From positions 1,178,001-1,242,000 of the forward strand of contig NZ_CP134228.1 in assembly GCF_031656215.1 (NCBI RefSeq): DNA of 64,000 bases, given 5' to 3'. This DNA comes from Mesorhizobium koreense (GTDB lineage: Bacteria; Pseudomonadota; Alphaproteobacteria; Rhizobiales; Rhizobiaceae). The position numbers and the translations under genes were made by a program. Numbering within the stretch: the stretch's first letter is position 1; each line of letters opens with the position of its first letter. The notes beneath the pieces were generated by a model. The model was not told the origin of the DNA. It did not search any database and worked only from the letters and a program-made list of their open reading frames with translations. Below are positions 1-9,155 of this stretch, piece by piece.

Positions 1-137
1 ACTCCCCGCCGTCAGAAATTTCCGGAATTCGTTGCGGAGCGCCGCGAATGCCTTTATATCCGGGATGATTTCCCAACATGGTGGTTCCATCCACCGCCCG
101 CGCCAGGGACGCGGGCGAACGAGAGGATATTATCTTT

Positions 138-821
138 ATGGCCAACCAGCTTCTTATGCCCAAGGCGACCGCCGTCTGGCTTGTCGACAATACCGCGCTT
201 ACCTTCGAGCAGATCGCGCAGTTCTGCAATCTTCACCCGCTGGAGGTGCGCGCGATCGCCGACGGCGAGGCCGCGCAGGGCATCAAGGGTCTCGACCCGA
301 TCATGAACGGGCAGTTGACACGCGACGAGATCGCCGTCGCCGAGGCCGATCCGGAGCGCAAGCTCAAGCTTTCCGAGCCGAAGGTGCGCGTGCCTGAATC
401 CAAGCGCAAGGGTCCGCGCTACACACCGCTGTCCAAACGCCAGGACCGCCCTAACGCGATCCTGTGGCTGGTGCGCAACCATCCCGAACTGAAGGACGCG
501 CAGATCTCCCGCCTTGTCGGCACCACCAAATCGACCATCGAACAGATCCGCGAGCGCACACACTGGAACTCGGCCAATCTGCAGCCGCTCGATCCGGTGA
601 CGCTGGGCCTCTGCTCGCAGATCGACCTCGACCTCGAAGTGCAGCGGGCCTCGCGCGGCCAGCCGCAGCCCGCGCCGGTTGGCGACACGCTGCTGCCGGC
701 CTCCGTCACCGAGAAGCTTCCCGCCGCCGACGAGAAGAAGGAGGACAGGGAACTCGACGCCGATGCGGTGTTCGCTAAGCTGTCCTCGCTGAAGAAGGCT
801 CCCGACGCCGACGAGGAGTAA
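138..821 (+). CDS. trcR: DUF1013 / TrcR cell-cycle transcriptional regulator
   Basis: A 227-residue protein of the DUF1013 family, found almost throughout Alphaproteobacteria. The Caulobacter member, TrcR, acts with RNA polymerase on cell-cycle gene expression. The N-terminal part carries the family sequence ATAVWLVDNTALTFEQIA, which resembles a helix-turn-helix. A second similar unit lies around residues 115-150 (NAILWLVRNHPELKDAQI, then TTKSTIEQIR). The last ~60 residues are charged and look disordered. I chose the ATG at 138 because homologues begin MANQLLMPK; an in-frame ATG at 78 would add 20 atypical residues. It stands alone on the plus strand, followed by repeat-rich DNA. Confidence 0.9.
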   Translation: MANQLLMPKATAVWLVDNTALTFEQIAQFCNLHPLEVRAIADGEAAQGIKGLDPIMNGQLTRDEIAVAEADPERKLKLSEPKVRVPESKRKGPRYTPLSKRQDRPNAILWLVRNHPELKDAQISRLVGTTKSTIEQIRERTHWNSANLQPLDPVTLGLCSQIDLDLEVQRASRGQPQPAPVGDTLLPASVTEKLPAADEKKEDRELDADAVFAKLSSLKKAPDADEE

Positions 822-910
822 AAATCCGCCGGGCCGGGCTGCAAACGGCGCTCGGTTGGGTTGCGGGCGCGCCGGACTCGGTCGAAGAGCTTTCGATGGC
901 CGCTATCCAG

Positions 911-952
911 TGCGTCCTTCGAGGCTCGCTTTGCTCGCACCTCAGGATGAGG
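911..952. repeat. family A palindromic intergenic repeat, copy 1
   Basis: A 42-bp unit running from GCGTCCTTCGAGGCTCGC to CTCAGGATGAGG. Related units occur at 1001-1080, 3135-3177, 3189-3220 and 3323-3367, in both orientations. The copies lie only between genes. With the next copy it fills most of the gap between trcR and the WYL regulator gene. Confidence 0.75.
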
Positions 953-1000
953 AGCGCTGGCGTCATGCTGTCAAATTTCTGTCCGGTGGTGAAGCTTCGC

Positions 1001-1080
1001 CTGCATCTCAGGATGAGGACGGTCGGCGCCGGTCTGCCTCATGGTGAGGTGCGAGCGAAGCGGGCCTCGAACCACGCACG
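1001..1080. repeat. family A repeat, composite copy 2
   Basis: Contains ATCTCAGGATGAGGA at its left and GGTGAGGTGCGAGCGAAGC followed by GGGCCTCGAACCACGC at its right. It looks like two family A units joined or degenerated. It lies just downstream of the stop codon of the convergent WYL regulator gene and may form a hairpin in its transcript. Confidence 0.6.
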
Positions 1081-1100
1081 GCCCAGCGGCGAAGCCGTCC

Positions 1101-1811
1101 CTATCCTGCCTTGTCCACGGGCGGGGAGCGCTCCCATACCTCTACCGTGCGGTAGAAGTCAGTGAGCGTCTTGCCGCGCTCGGGCCGGAAGGTGCGGCCG
1201 GCATTGTCGAGGCCGGCGATGCGGTCGATACGGAAGGCGCGGAAATCGTCGCGCATCTCGCACCAGCCGATCAGCGTCCACACCTTGCCCCAGAACCACA
1301 GACCGAGCGGACGTACGTCGCGCTCGGTCTGGCGTCCGGCCTCGTCGCGGTAATCGAGGCGCATGACCTCGCGGCGCTCCACCGAGCGCTCCAGTATGTC
1401 GATGACGTTGCGGTCGTTGTCGGAGACGACGTAGCTCGGCGCGAAGATGCTGGTCTGGGCGATGCGTGACTTCTCGCTGTCGGGCAGCACGGCGCCGATC
1501 TTCACCAGCGCTTCCTCCGCCGCGCGCGCCATGGCCGCGCCGCCGAAAGCGCGCACCATGCGGGCGCCGGCAACGAGGGCGACGATTTCATCACGCGTGA
1601 ACATCAGCGGCGGAAGGTCGAAGCCTTCGCGCAGGATATAACCGACGCCCGCCTCGCCGTCGATCGGAACGCCGGTCGATTGCAGGTCAGCGATATCGCG
1701 ATAGATCGTGCGGTCCGAGACTTCGAGGCGTTCGCCAAGCATGCGCGCGGTGACGAGGCGCCCGCCGCGCAAATGCTGCACGATCTGGAAGAGACGGTCG
1801 GCGCGGCGCAT
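1101..1811 (-). CDS. YafY-type HTH/WYL-domain transcriptional regulator
   Basis: A 236-residue DeoR/YafY-like regulator. Residues ~1-60 form a winged helix with the recognition segment EVSDRTIYRDIADLQ. Residues ~130-230 form a WYL domain, including RREVMRLDYRDEAGR and VWTLIGWCEMR; such domains sense ligands and control DNA binding. Start chosen at 1811 because MRRADRLFQIVQHL is the family N-terminus and AAGG lies 8 bases upstream. Two copies of an inverted repeat (1873-1896 and 1898-1921) sit just upstream, so the gene probably regulates itself. The inducer is unknown. Confidence 0.88.
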   Translation of the reverse strand: MRRADRLFQIVQHLRGGRLVTARMLGERLEVSDRTIYRDIADLQSTGVPIDGEAGVGYILREGFDLPPLMFTRDEIVALVAGARMVRAFGGAAMARAAEEALVKIGAVLPDSEKSRIAQTSIFAPSYVVSDNDRNVIDILERSVERREVMRLDYRDEAGRQTERDVRPLGLWFWGKVWTLIGWCEMRDDFRAFRIDRIAGLDNAGRTFRPERGKTLTDFYRTVEVWERSPPVDKAG

Positions 1812-1872
1812 CTCAGTGCCCTTGGCCGGACAAGGCCGGCGATGGTTTTCTCGCATAGGTCATGGAGCGACC

Positions 1873-1896
1873 CTCCTGACACTATCATGACATGAG
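1873..1896. promoter_or_regulatory. operator-like inverted repeat O1 (imperfect)
   Basis: CTCCTGACA, 6 bases, then TGACATGAG. The arms match at 7 of 9 positions. It shares arm sequence and spacer length with two better copies at 1898-1921 and 2191-2214. O1 and O2 are 25 bp apart centre to centre, close to an integral number of helical turns, and lie 62-110 bp upstream of the WYL regulator start. Likely binding site of that regulator (inference). Confidence 0.6.
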
Positions 1897-1897
1897 G

Positions 1898-1921
1898 CTC
1901 CTGACAGCGATATGTCAGGAG
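1898..1921. promoter_or_regulatory. operator-like inverted repeat O2 (perfect)
   Basis: CTCCTGACA-N6-TGTCAGGAG with perfectly complementary 9-bp arms (11 bp if the flanking GG/CC pair is included). A further half site, TGTCAG, follows at 1924-1929. It lies between the WYL regulator gene and the DUF1127 gene, on the regulator's promoter side. Confidence 0.7.
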
Positions 1922-1961
1922 CCTGTCAGTGGACGCGCTTTCCATGACGCAGACCCACGGC

Positions 1962-2141
1962 CTAATCCAGCCGCCGCCGCGACCGGCGTCCCGCATAGAT
2001 TTCAGGCCAGCCGATGTCCTTGCGCAGGTCGGCGGGCAGGGAGTTAAGGATGCGCTCGGTACGGATATCGTCGCGCAGAGCGCGCAGATTGGCGGCGTAG
2101 CGGCCGATGGCTGCCATCGGGGCAAAACTGAACGGGTTCAT
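1962..2141 (-). CDS. DUF1127 small basic protein
   Basis: A 59-residue protein ending with the DUF1127 core (RTERILNSLPADLRKDIGWP) and a basic tail. DUF1127 proteins are short, common in Rhizobiales, and linked in some species to RNA turnover, phosphate and carbon metabolism. The ATG at 2141 is preceded by AGGAG at 8 bases spacing; the in-frame ATG at 2165 has no good ribosome site. The operator O3 (2191-2214) lies 50-73 bp upstream, so control by the neighbouring WYL regulator is likely. Confidence 0.85.
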   Translation of the reverse strand: MNPFSFAPMAAIGRYAANLRALRDDIRTERILNSLPADLRKDIGWPEIYAGRRSRRRLD

Positions 2142-2190
2142 TGTCCGATCTCCTGTTCGCGTCATTGAACAGGAAGATCATCGCACAGTG

Positions 2191-2214
2191 CCCCTGACAG
2201 CTTTCTGTCAGGAG
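2191..2214. promoter_or_regulatory. operator-like inverted repeat O3
   Basis: CCCCTGACA-N6-TGTCAGGAG, the same arms and spacer length as O2 upstream of the WYL regulator gene, with one mismatch in the outer arm. It sits between the DUF1127 start and the stop codon of the SDR gene, in the position of the DUF1127 promoter. Confidence 0.7.
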
Positions 2215-2230
2215 GATGCAGGATGGTCCG

Positions 2231-3019
2231 CTACGCGTTTTTTATCGGCACCGTGTAGTTGAGCGGCAAGCGGCCACCGTCGGCGTAGATGGTCTGGCCG
2301 GTGATGTAGCTGGCGTCGTCGGAGGCGAGGAAGGCGGCGATGGAGGCGATCTCGGAGGGGTCGCCGATGCGGCCGAGCGGGGTGCGCATCATGATCCTGT
2401 CCATAGCGGCTTTGTCGTTGGCGACCGCCTTCAGGATGTCGGTCATGATCGAGCCGGGACCGATGGCGTTGACGCGGATGCCGTAGGAGGCGAGAGACAG
2501 GGCCATCACCTTGGTCAACTGGTTCACGCCGCCCTTGGAGACCGAATAGGGCACCTGGTTGGGAATGGCGAAGACGGCGTTGACCGAGGACATGTTGATG
2601 ATGGTGCCGGCCGGGCCGCCGGCCTTGACGCGCTCGGCCATGCGGCGCGCCACCGCCTGGCCGGCGAGGAACACGCCCTTCAGGTTGACGCGCAGCACGC
2701 GGTCGAAATCCGCCTCGGCTATGTCGAGGAAATCGGCGCCGTGGACGATGCCGGCATTGGCAACCAGGATATCGATCTCGCCGAAGGCGGACACCGCCTC
2801 GTCCACCATCTTCGCGATCTGGGCCGCGTCGCCGACATCGGTTTTGACGAAGCGCACGGAACTGTCGGGGCCGAGCGTCTTGGCGGCCTTCGCGCCCTTT
2901 TCGGCATCGAAATCGGCGATGACGACCTTCGCGCCTTCCTTCACGAAGCGCTCGGCCACCGCATAGCCGATGCCGCCCGCCGCGCCCGTCACGATCGCCG
3001 TCTTGCCTTTGAGTGCCAT
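2231..3019 (-). CDS. SDR-family oxidoreductase
   Basis: A 262-residue classical short-chain dehydrogenase/reductase. The NAD(P)-binding motif TGAAGGIG is at residues ~11-18, NAG at ~89-91, the catalytic serine in NMSSVNAV, and YSVSK supplies the catalytic Tyr and Lys. Asp after the second beta strand (IADFDAEK) suggests NAD(H) preference. Length is normal. The start has AGGAG 6 bases upstream. The substrate cannot be read from the sequence. It is followed by operator O3 and the DUF1127 gene, but whether it belongs to that regulon is unclear. Confidence 0.88.
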   Translation of the reverse strand: MALKGKTAIVTGAAGGIGYAVAERFVKEGAKVVIADFDAEKGAKAAKTLGPDSSVRFVKTDVGDAAQIAKMVDEAVSAFGEIDILVANAGIVHGADFLDIAEADFDRVLRVNLKGVFLAGQAVARRMAERVKAGGPAGTIINMSSVNAVFAIPNQVPYSVSKGGVNQLTKVMALSLASYGIRVNAIGPGSIMTDILKAVANDKAAMDRIMMRTPLGRIGDPSEIASIAAFLASDDASYITGQTIYADGGRLPLNYTVPIKNA

Positions 3020-3134
3020 ATGCGCTCCTGCCTGTTCCTATGCATTTCTTCGGCATCGGAATAGGCCCGAAGCAACGGGCGGGTCAACTTGCCTTCGCTT
3101 CTACTGCCGGCAATAAAGCCGGCTGAGATTTGGT

Positions 3135-3177
3135 CGCGTCCTTCGAGGCTCGCTCCGCTCACACCTCAGGATGAGGG
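3135..3177. repeat. family A palindromic repeat, copy 3
   Basis: GCGTCCTTCGAGGCTCGC...CACCTCAGGATGAGG, close to copy 1. It is in the 364-bp gap between the SDR gene and prpE, which holds three family A units and no gene. Confidence 0.75.
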
Positions 3178-3188
3178 AGGTTTGTGCC

Positions 3189-3220
3189 GCGAGCCTCATC
3201 CTGAAGCGCAGCGGGTCTCA
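3189..3220. repeat. family A repeat, degenerate copy 4
   Basis: GCGAGCCTCATCCTGAAGCG followed by CAGCGGGTCTC, a partial family A unit in the opposite orientation to copy 3. Together they can form a stem-loop. Confidence 0.55.
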
Positions 3221-3322
3221 AAAACGGACTTGGATCGAAGCGAGCTTGCACGGCACTCACGGGTATGAAGACACAAGCGCAAGCGCCCTTCATCCCGAAA
3301 TGTGAGCGAGACGCGCTCTGAC

Positions 3323-3367
3323 TCCCTCATCCTGAGGTGCTCCGCGAAGCGGAGCCTCGAAGGACGC
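3323..3367. repeat. family A palindromic repeat, copy 5
   Basis: CCCTCATCCTGAGGTGCTCC, then GCGAAGCGGAGCCTCGAAGG: inverted relative to copy 3, ending 17 bp before the prpE stop codon. It may act as a 3' hairpin for the prpE transcript. Confidence 0.7.
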
Positions 3368-3383
3368 AACGCCAATCAACGTC

Positions 3384-5285
3384 TCAAACCCCCATCCCGC
3401 GATCGGCCAGCGCCACCGTGATCTCGTCGAGGATGACGGGATCGTCGATGGTCGCGGGCATGGTCCATTCCTCCTTGTCGGCGATCTTCTGCATGGTGCC
3501 GCGCAGGATCTTGCCGGAGCGGGTCTTGGGTAGGCGCTTGACCGTGACGACGGACTTGAACGCGGCGACCGGGCCGATGCGCTCGCGGATGAGGCCGATG
3601 ACCTCGCGCTCGATCGTGGCGCCGTCGCGCGCCACGCCGGCATTGAGGACGACGAAGCCGACAGGCACCTGGCCCTTCATGGCGTCGGCGATGCCGATGA
3701 CGGCGCATTCGGCGACGTCCGGATGCTCGGCGACGACCTCCTCCATGGCGCCGGTCGAGAGGCGGTGGCCGGCAACGTTGATGATGTCGTCGGTGCGCGC
3801 CATGACGAACAGATAGCCGTCATCGTCGATATAGCCGGCATCGGCGGTCTTGTAGTAGCCGGGGAACTCGCGCAGATAGGCGTCGCGGAAGCGCTGGTCG
3901 GCGTGCCACAGCGTCGGCAGGCAGCCGGCCGGGAGCGGCAGCTTGATGACGACGTTGCCGAGCACATTGGCTTTGACCGGATGGCCGGCATCGTCCACGA
4001 CCTGGACGTCGTAGCCCGGCATCGCCACGCCCGGCGAGCCGTACTTAACCGGCAGGATGCCGAGACCGACCGGGTTCTGCGAGACGGGGTAGCCCGTCTC
4101 CGTCTGCCACCAATGGTCGATCACCGGCACGCCGAGCTTCTGCTCGGCCCATTTGATCGTTTCCGGGTCGGCGCGCTCGCCGGCAAGGAACAGCGTACGG
4201 AAGGCGGAGAGGTCGTATTTCTTGACGAATTCTCCGGCCGGGTCCTCACGCTTGATGGCGCGGAAGGCGGTCGGCGCGGTGAACAGCGCCACGACCTTGT
4301 GCTCGGAGATGACACGCCAGAAGGTGCCGGCGTCCGGCGTGCCGACCGGTTTGCCCTCGAACAGGATGGAGGTCGCCCCATAAATCAGCGGCCCGTAGGC
4401 GATATAGGAGTGGCCGACTACCCAGCCCACATCGGAGGCCGCCCAGAAGACTTCGCCCGGCTTGACGCCGAACTCATTGCCCATCGTCCAGGCGAGCGCC
4501 ACCATGTGTCCGCCATTGTCGCGCACCACGCCCTTGGGCTGGCCGGTCGTGCCGGAAGTGTAGAGCACGTAGAGCGGATCGGTCGATTTGAGCTCGACGC
4601 AGGGCACGTCGCGGCCGCGCGTCTTCGCGACGCCCTCGGCGTAGTCGAAGTCGCGGCCGTCGATCAGTTCGCAGGTCTCTGCCTCGCGCTGCAGGATGAT
4701 GCAGGCGTCTGGCTTGTGCGCCGACAATTCGATGGCGCGGTCGAGCAGCGGCTTGTAGGCGACGATGCGGCCCGGCTCGACGCCGCAGGAGGCGGAGATG
4801 ATGAGCTTCGGCTTGGCGTCATCGATGCGGGTGGCGAGCTCGCGCGAGGCAAAGCCGCCGAAGACGACGGAATGGATGGCGCCGATACGGGCGCAGGCGA
4901 GCATCGAGAAGACGGCTTCCGGCACCATCGGCATGTAGATGACAACGCGGTCGCCCTTGGCGACGCCGTGGTCCTGGAGCAGCGCGGCGAGCGCGGAGAC
5001 CTCCTCCTTCACGTCTGCATAGGTGAAGGCCTTCTTCTTGCCGGTGATCGGGCTGTCGTAGATCAGCGCGTTCTGATCGGCACGGCCGCCTTCGACATGG
5101 CGGTCGACGGCGTTGTAACAGGTGTTGCAGGTGGCGTCCGGATACCAGATTCCGTAGACGCCGGCATCCTTGTCGAAGATCTTCTTCGGCGGCGAGAACC
5201 AATCAATGGCCTTGGCGGCGTCGGCCCAGAAGCCCTCCGGATCCCGTTTCCAGCCTTCGTAAACCTCATGATAGCGCGAAGCCAT
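3384..5285 (-). CDS. prpE: propionyl-CoA synthetase
   Basis: A 633-residue acyl-CoA synthetase of the acetate/propionate class that activates a short-chain acid with ATP and CoA. Visible motifs are the adenylate-binding loop YTSGTTGQPKG (~residue 242), HWWQTETGYP (~391), YKTADAGYIDDDGYLFV, and the C-terminal KTRSGKILRG with the regulated lysine (~591). The N-terminus MASRYHEVYEGWKRDPEGFW is typical of PrpE rather than Acs. GGGAGG lies just upstream of the start. No prpBCD or propionyl-CoA carboxylase genes are adjacent, so propionyl-CoA may go to a pathway encoded elsewhere. Confidence 0.9.
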   Translation of the reverse strand: MASRYHEVYEGWKRDPEGFWADAAKAIDWFSPPKKIFDKDAGVYGIWYPDATCNTCYNAVDRHVEGGRADQNALIYDSPITGKKKAFTYADVKEEVSALAALLQDHGVAKGDRVVIYMPMVPEAVFSMLACARIGAIHSVVFGGFASRELATRIDDAKPKLIISASCGVEPGRIVAYKPLLDRAIELSAHKPDACIILQREAETCELIDGRDFDYAEGVAKTRGRDVPCVELKSTDPLYVLYTSGTTGQPKGVVRDNGGHMVALAWTMGNEFGVKPGEVFWAASDVGWVVGHSYIAYGPLIYGATSILFEGKPVGTPDAGTFWRVISEHKVVALFTAPTAFRAIKREDPAGEFVKKYDLSAFRTLFLAGERADPETIKWAEQKLGVPVIDHWWQTETGYPVSQNPVGLGILPVKYGSPGVAMPGYDVQVVDDAGHPVKANVLGNVVIKLPLPAGCLPTLWHADQRFRDAYLREFPGYYKTADAGYIDDDGYLFVMARTDDIINVAGHRLSTGAMEEVVAEHPDVAECAVIGIADAMKGQVPVGFVVLNAGVARDGATIEREVIGLIRERIGPVAAFKSVVTVKRLPKTRSGKILRGTMQKIADKEEWTMPATIDDPVILDEITVALADRGMGV

Positions 5286-5473
5286 CTCAACCTCCCGTGC
5301 AGAATTTCGCGGATTTCTTCCTTCTTAGCCAATCGGCGGTCACTGCGTCCATGTGACTAACGAATAAACGGGATGATGCGGCCAAAGGCTCCGCTTTGAC
5401 AGCGCGGGCGCCGACGGGCATGTCTGTGGAATGTCAGCGGCGATTCCGCACGGAGCCGAAAGCAGAAGTCGCA

Positions 5474-5635
5474 ATGTCGAAGATCATCGCCCTCGTCATC
5501 ATCGCCATGATGGCGATCCAGATCATCAAGCCGATCGGCCTGCCGGGCTTCCGGCAGCGCCGCGATTTCTGGAAGCTGGCGGTCGTCGCCTTCGCCGCCT
5601 TCGCGCTGGATGTGTTTTTGACCCACGTGACGTGA
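5474..5635 (+). CDS. small predicted membrane protein
   Basis: A 53-residue protein with a hydrophobic N-terminal segment (KIIALVIIAMMAIQII), a short polar middle (GFRQRRDFWK) and a second hydrophobic segment near the C-terminus (LAVVAFAAFALDVFL). This pattern suggests two membrane helices. I used the ATG at 5474 rather than the one at 5396, which would add 26 residues of unlikely sequence. I recognise no family. It lies between prpE and gap, divergent from prpE. Confidence 0.55.
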   Translation: MSKIIALVIIAMMAIQIIKPIGLPGFRQRRDFWKLAVVAFAAFALDVFLTHVT

Positions 5636-5656
5636 GGCTGTCGGATGTGAAGTTCG

Positions 5657-5797
5657 ACCCCCACTCCGTCCCGCTTCGCGGTCCACCTCTCCCCCGTTCG
5701 ACGGGGGAGAGGAAGCGCCCGGCCACAAGGCTTGGCTCCCTTCCTCTACCCCACGAATGTGGGGGAGAGGTGGCCGCGAAGCGGACGGAGTGGGGGT
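5657..5797. repeat. family B long inverted repeat, copy 1
   Basis: The outer arms, ACCCCCACTCCGTCCCGCTT on the left and GAAGCGGACGGAGTGGGGGT on the right, are near-complementary over ~35 bp and enclose inner hairpins of CTCCCCC/GGGGGAG. The element spans ~140 bp between the small membrane protein gene and gap. A second copy of the same design is at 9889-10030. Confidence 0.75.
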
Positions 5798-5829
5798 AAT
5801 CCGACCATATGCGATGGCTCTGCTAGCCC

Positions 5830-6840
5830 TCAGATCGTCTTGCCGAAGGCCACGGCCGTGTCGGCCATGCGGTTCGAGAAACCCCATTCATTGTCGTACC
5901 AGGACATGACGCGCACGAGGTTGCCCTCGATCACCTTGGTCTGGTCGAGTGCGAAGGTCGATGAAGCGGGGTTGTGGTTGAGGTCGATGGAGACGAGCTT
6001 TTCATCGGTATAGGCGAGGATGCCCTTGAGCGGCCCCTTGGAAGCGGCGGCGACCAGCGCGTCGTTCACTTCCTCGACGGTGACGTTCCGCTTCGACACG
6101 AACTTGAAGTCGATAACGGAGACGTTCGGCGTCGGCACGCGGATCGAAACGCCGTCGAGCTTGCCTTTCAGTTCCGGCAGGACGAGGCCGACCGCCTTCG
6201 CCGCACCCGTCGAGGTCGGGATCATCGACATGGCGGCCGCGCGGGCGCGGTAGAGGTCCTTATGCATGGTGTCGAGGGTCGGCTGGTCGCCCGTATAGGA
6301 ATGGACGGTGGTCATCAGCCCCTTCTCGATGCCGAAGGCGTCGTGCAGCACCTTGGCGACGGGCGCCAGGCAGTTGGTCGTGCATGACGCGTTGGATACG
6401 ACCCTGTGGTCCTTCGTGATCTTGTCGTGGTTGACGCCATAGACGACGGTGAGGTCGGCGCCGTCCGCCGGGGCCGAAACGAGCACGCGCTTGGCGCCGG
6501 CTTCCAGATGTGCGGATGCCTTTTCCTTGGTGGTGAAGAGGCCGGTGCATTCGAGCGCGATATCGACGCCTTCCGCTTTCCACGGAAGCTCGGCCGGATT
6601 GCGCACGGCATGGACCCGCATCGGGCCGCGGCCGACATCGATCGTGTCGCCTTTCACCTTGACCTCGCCGGGGAAGCGGCCATGCACGCTGTCGTAGCGG
6701 ATCAGGTGGGCGTTGGTCTCCACCGGACCGAGATCGTTGAGCGCCACCACCTCGATGTCGGTGCGACCCGATTCAATGATGGCGCGAAGCACGTTGCGGC
6801 CGATACGGCCAAATCCGTTGATGGCTACTCTGACGGTCAT
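5830..6840 (-). CDS. gap: glyceraldehyde-3-phosphate dehydrogenase, type I
   Basis: A 336-residue phosphorylating GAPDH that interconverts glyceraldehyde 3-phosphate and 1,3-bisphosphoglycerate. It has the N-terminal Rossmann motif [14 protein letters not shown], the active-site segment [12 protein letters not shown] (Cys at ~153), HSYTGDQ, and the C-terminal [13 protein letters not shown]. Length is standard. AGGAG precedes the ATG. It lies 61 bp downstream of tkt on the same strand and is probably co-transcribed with it, a gene order common in Rhizobiales. Confidence 0.96.
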   Translation of the reverse strand: MTVRVAINGFGRIGRNVLRAIIESGRTDIEVVALNDLGPVETNAHLIRYDSVHGRFPGEVKVKGDTIDVGRGPMRVHAVRNPAELPWKAEGVDIALECTGLFTTKEKASAHLEAGAKRVLVSAPADGADLTVVYGVNHDKITKDHRVVSNASCTTNCLAPVAKVLHDAFGIEKGLMTTVHSYTGDQPTLDTMHKDLYRARAAAMSMIPTSTGAAKAVGLVLPELKGKLDGVSIRVPTPNVSVIDFKFVSKRNVTVEEVNDALVAAASKGPLKGILAYTDEKLVSIDLNHNPASSTFALDQTKVIEGNLVRVMSWYDNEWGFSNRMADTAVAFGKTI

Positions 6841-6901
6841 CGATCATTCTCTCCTGAAAGATAATGGACGGGGAAGCGCCTGGGAGGCGGCGCGGGATAG
6901 G

Positions 6902-8890
6902 TCAGTTCTTCTTAGGGAGCGCTCCTTCGGCGGCCTTCACCACGTGGTCGGCGGTGATGCCGAAATGGGGATAGAGGTCCTCGATCTTGCCGCTGGCGCC
7001 GAAGCCGGTCATGCCGATGAACTTGCCGTCAGTGCCGATGAATTCGTCCCAGCCCTGGCGGATCGCCGCCTCGACCGCAACGCGGACCGGCGCGTCGCCT
7101 ATGGTCTTTTTCCGGTAGGCCGCGTCCTGCTGGAAGAACAGTTCGAAGGACGGCACGGAAACGACGCGGGCTTTATGGCCCTTCTTCTCCAGCGTCTCAC
7201 GCGCATCGAGCGCTATCTCGACCTCGGAGCCCGAGGCAAAGATGGTGATCTCGGCCTTGCCGCTCGCCGGCGCCAGTTCATAGGCGCCCTTCGCGCAGAG
7301 GTTCTCGGCCGTGTGCTCGGTCCGCACAGCCCTCAGCGGCTGACGGGTGAGCGCCAGCGTCGAGGAATGTTTCGACGATTCCAGCGCGAGCTGCCAGCAT
7401 TCGGCCGTCTCGACGGCGTCTGCCGGGCGATAGACGACATGGTTCGGTATCGCACGCAGCGCTGCCAGATGCTCGACGGGCTGATGCGTCGGACCGTCCT
7501 CGCCGAGCCCGATGGAATCGTGCGTCATGACGAAGATGTTGCGGATACCCATCAGCGCCGAAAGGCGGATCGAGGGCCGGCAATAGTCGGAGAAGCACAG
7601 GAAGGTGCCGCCATAGGGGATGACGCCGCCATGCAGCGACATGCCGTTCATGGCCGCGACCATCGTGTGCTCGCGAATGCCGTAATGCATGTAGCGCTGA
7701 CCGTAATCGTCGGCGGTGATGTTCTTGGTCTGGCTGGTCTTGGTGTTGTTCGAGCCGGTCAGGTCCGCCGAGCCGCCGATGGTCTCGGGCACGACGCCGT
7801 TGATCACTTCCAGCGCCATTTCGGAGGATTTGCGCGTGGCGACATTCGGCTTGTCGGCGGCGAGTTTCTTCTTGTAATCGACGATGGTCTTGTCGAGGCC
7901 GGACGGCAGCTTGCCCGCCATACGACGCTCGAACTCGCCTTTCCTGCTGTGGGCGGCGAGCCGTTTCTCCCATGCCTCGCGCTCGCCGATCGAGCGCCGG
8001 CCGACCTCGCGCCACGCGTCGAGGATATCGGAGGGGATCTCGAAGGGCGGATAATCCCAGTTGAGGAATTTGCGCGCGCCGGCGATCTCTTCCGCGCCGA
8101 GCGGCGAACCGTGCGCCTTGGCGGTGCCCGCCTTGGTCGGCGCGCCGAAGCCGATGGTCGTCTTGCAGGCGATCATGGTCGGCTTCTGCGAATGGTGGGC
8201 GGCCTCGATAGCATAGGCGATTGCCTCGGGGTCCATGCCGTCGACATGGCTGGCGTTCCAGCCGGACGCCTGGAAACGCGCCACCTGGTCGGTGTTGTCG
8301 GCGAGCGAGACGGGACCATCGATGGAGATGCTGTTATGGTCCCAGAAAAGGATGAGCTTGTTCAGCTTGAGGTGGCCGGCGAGCGCGATGGCCTCCTGGC
8401 TGATGCCTTCCATCAGGCAGCCGTCGCCGGCCAGCACATAGGTGAAGTGGTTGACGAGATCGTCGTCGAAGGCTGCGTTCATGATGCGCTCGGAAAGCGC
8501 GAAGCCGACCGAATTGGCCACGCCCTGGCCGAGCGGTCCGGTGGTCGTCTCGATGCCGGTCGCGTGGCCGTATTCCGGATGGCCGGCCGTCTTCGAGCCG
8601 AGCTGCCGGAAATGCTTGATCTGATCGATCGTCATGTCCTCGTAGCCGGTGAGGTAGAGGAGCGAGTAGAGCAGCATCGAACCGTGGCCGGCCGACAGGA
8701 TGAAGCGGTCGCGATCGGCCCAGTGCGGGTGCTTCGGGTCGAATTTCAGGAAGCGCGTGAACAGGACCGTGGCAACGTCGGCGCAGCCCATCGGCAGGCC
8801 CGGATGGCCCGAATTGGCCTTCTCGACGGCGTCCATGGAGAGGAAGCGGATCGCGTTGGCCATCCGGTCGTGTTGTTCGCGTGAAATCAT
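6902..8890 (-). CDS. tkt: transketolase
   Basis: A 662-residue thiamine-diphosphate enzyme of the non-oxidative pentose phosphate pathway. The N-terminus contains [36 protein letters not shown] and [14 protein letters not shown] supply the thiamine-diphosphate motifs; GIREHTM and [17 protein letters not shown] lie in the pyrimidine-binding domain. The C-terminal domain starts near [14 protein letters not shown] placed the start at 8890 ([13 protein letters not shown]); upstream in-frame codons to 9025 do not resemble the family. The gap gene follows. Confidence 0.94.
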   Translation of the reverse strand: MISREQHDRMANAIRFLSMDAVEKANSGHPGLPMGCADVATVLFTRFLKFDPKHPHWADRDRFILSAGHGSMLLYSLLYLTGYEDMTIDQIKHFRQLGSKTAGHPEYGHATGIETTTGPLGQGVANSVGFALSERIMNAAFDDDLVNHFTYVLAGDGCLMEGISQEAIALAGHLKLNKLILFWDHNSISIDGPVSLADNTDQVARFQASGWNASHVDGMDPEAIAYAIEAAHHSQKPTMIACKTTIGFGAPTKAGTAKAHGSPLGAEEIAGARKFLNWDYPPFEIPSDILDAWREVGRRSIGEREAWEKRLAAHSRKGEFERRMAGKLPSGLDKTIVDYKKKLAADKPNVATRKSSEMALEVINGVVPETIGGSADLTGSNNTKTSQTKNITADDYGQRYMHYGIREHTMVAAMNGMSLHGGVIPYGGTFLCFSDYCRPSIRLSALMGIRNIFVMTHDSIGLGEDGPTHQPVEHLAALRAIPNHVVYRPADAVETAECWQLALESSKHSSTLALTRQPLRAVRTEHTAENLCAKGAYELAPASGKAEITIFASGSEVEIALDARETLEKKGHKARVVSVPSFELFFQQDAAYRKKTIGDAPVRVAVEAAIRQGWDEFIGTDGKFIGMTGFGASGKIEDLYPHFGITADHVVKAAEGALPKKN

Positions 8891-9155
8891 GGAAATGCCC
8901 GCTGGTTGGAGATGCGGTGAAGGGCCCTGAAAAGCTGGGCGACACATAGCAGTTGGCTTGGCCAAGTCAACAAAATGGGGCTTTTCCGAGGGTCGGCAAC
9001 CCGTGCTCGCCTGGCCACACGACAAACCTTACGCCAATTCCGGGGGATAGGCCGGTGGCTTTATTGACGCAGCATTCATCCTCCGCCTAATCTTTCCGGC
9101 ATAACGCGTTCGCAACGCGCACGATTCGCTGCCGGGCGGGGCTTGGAACGAAACG

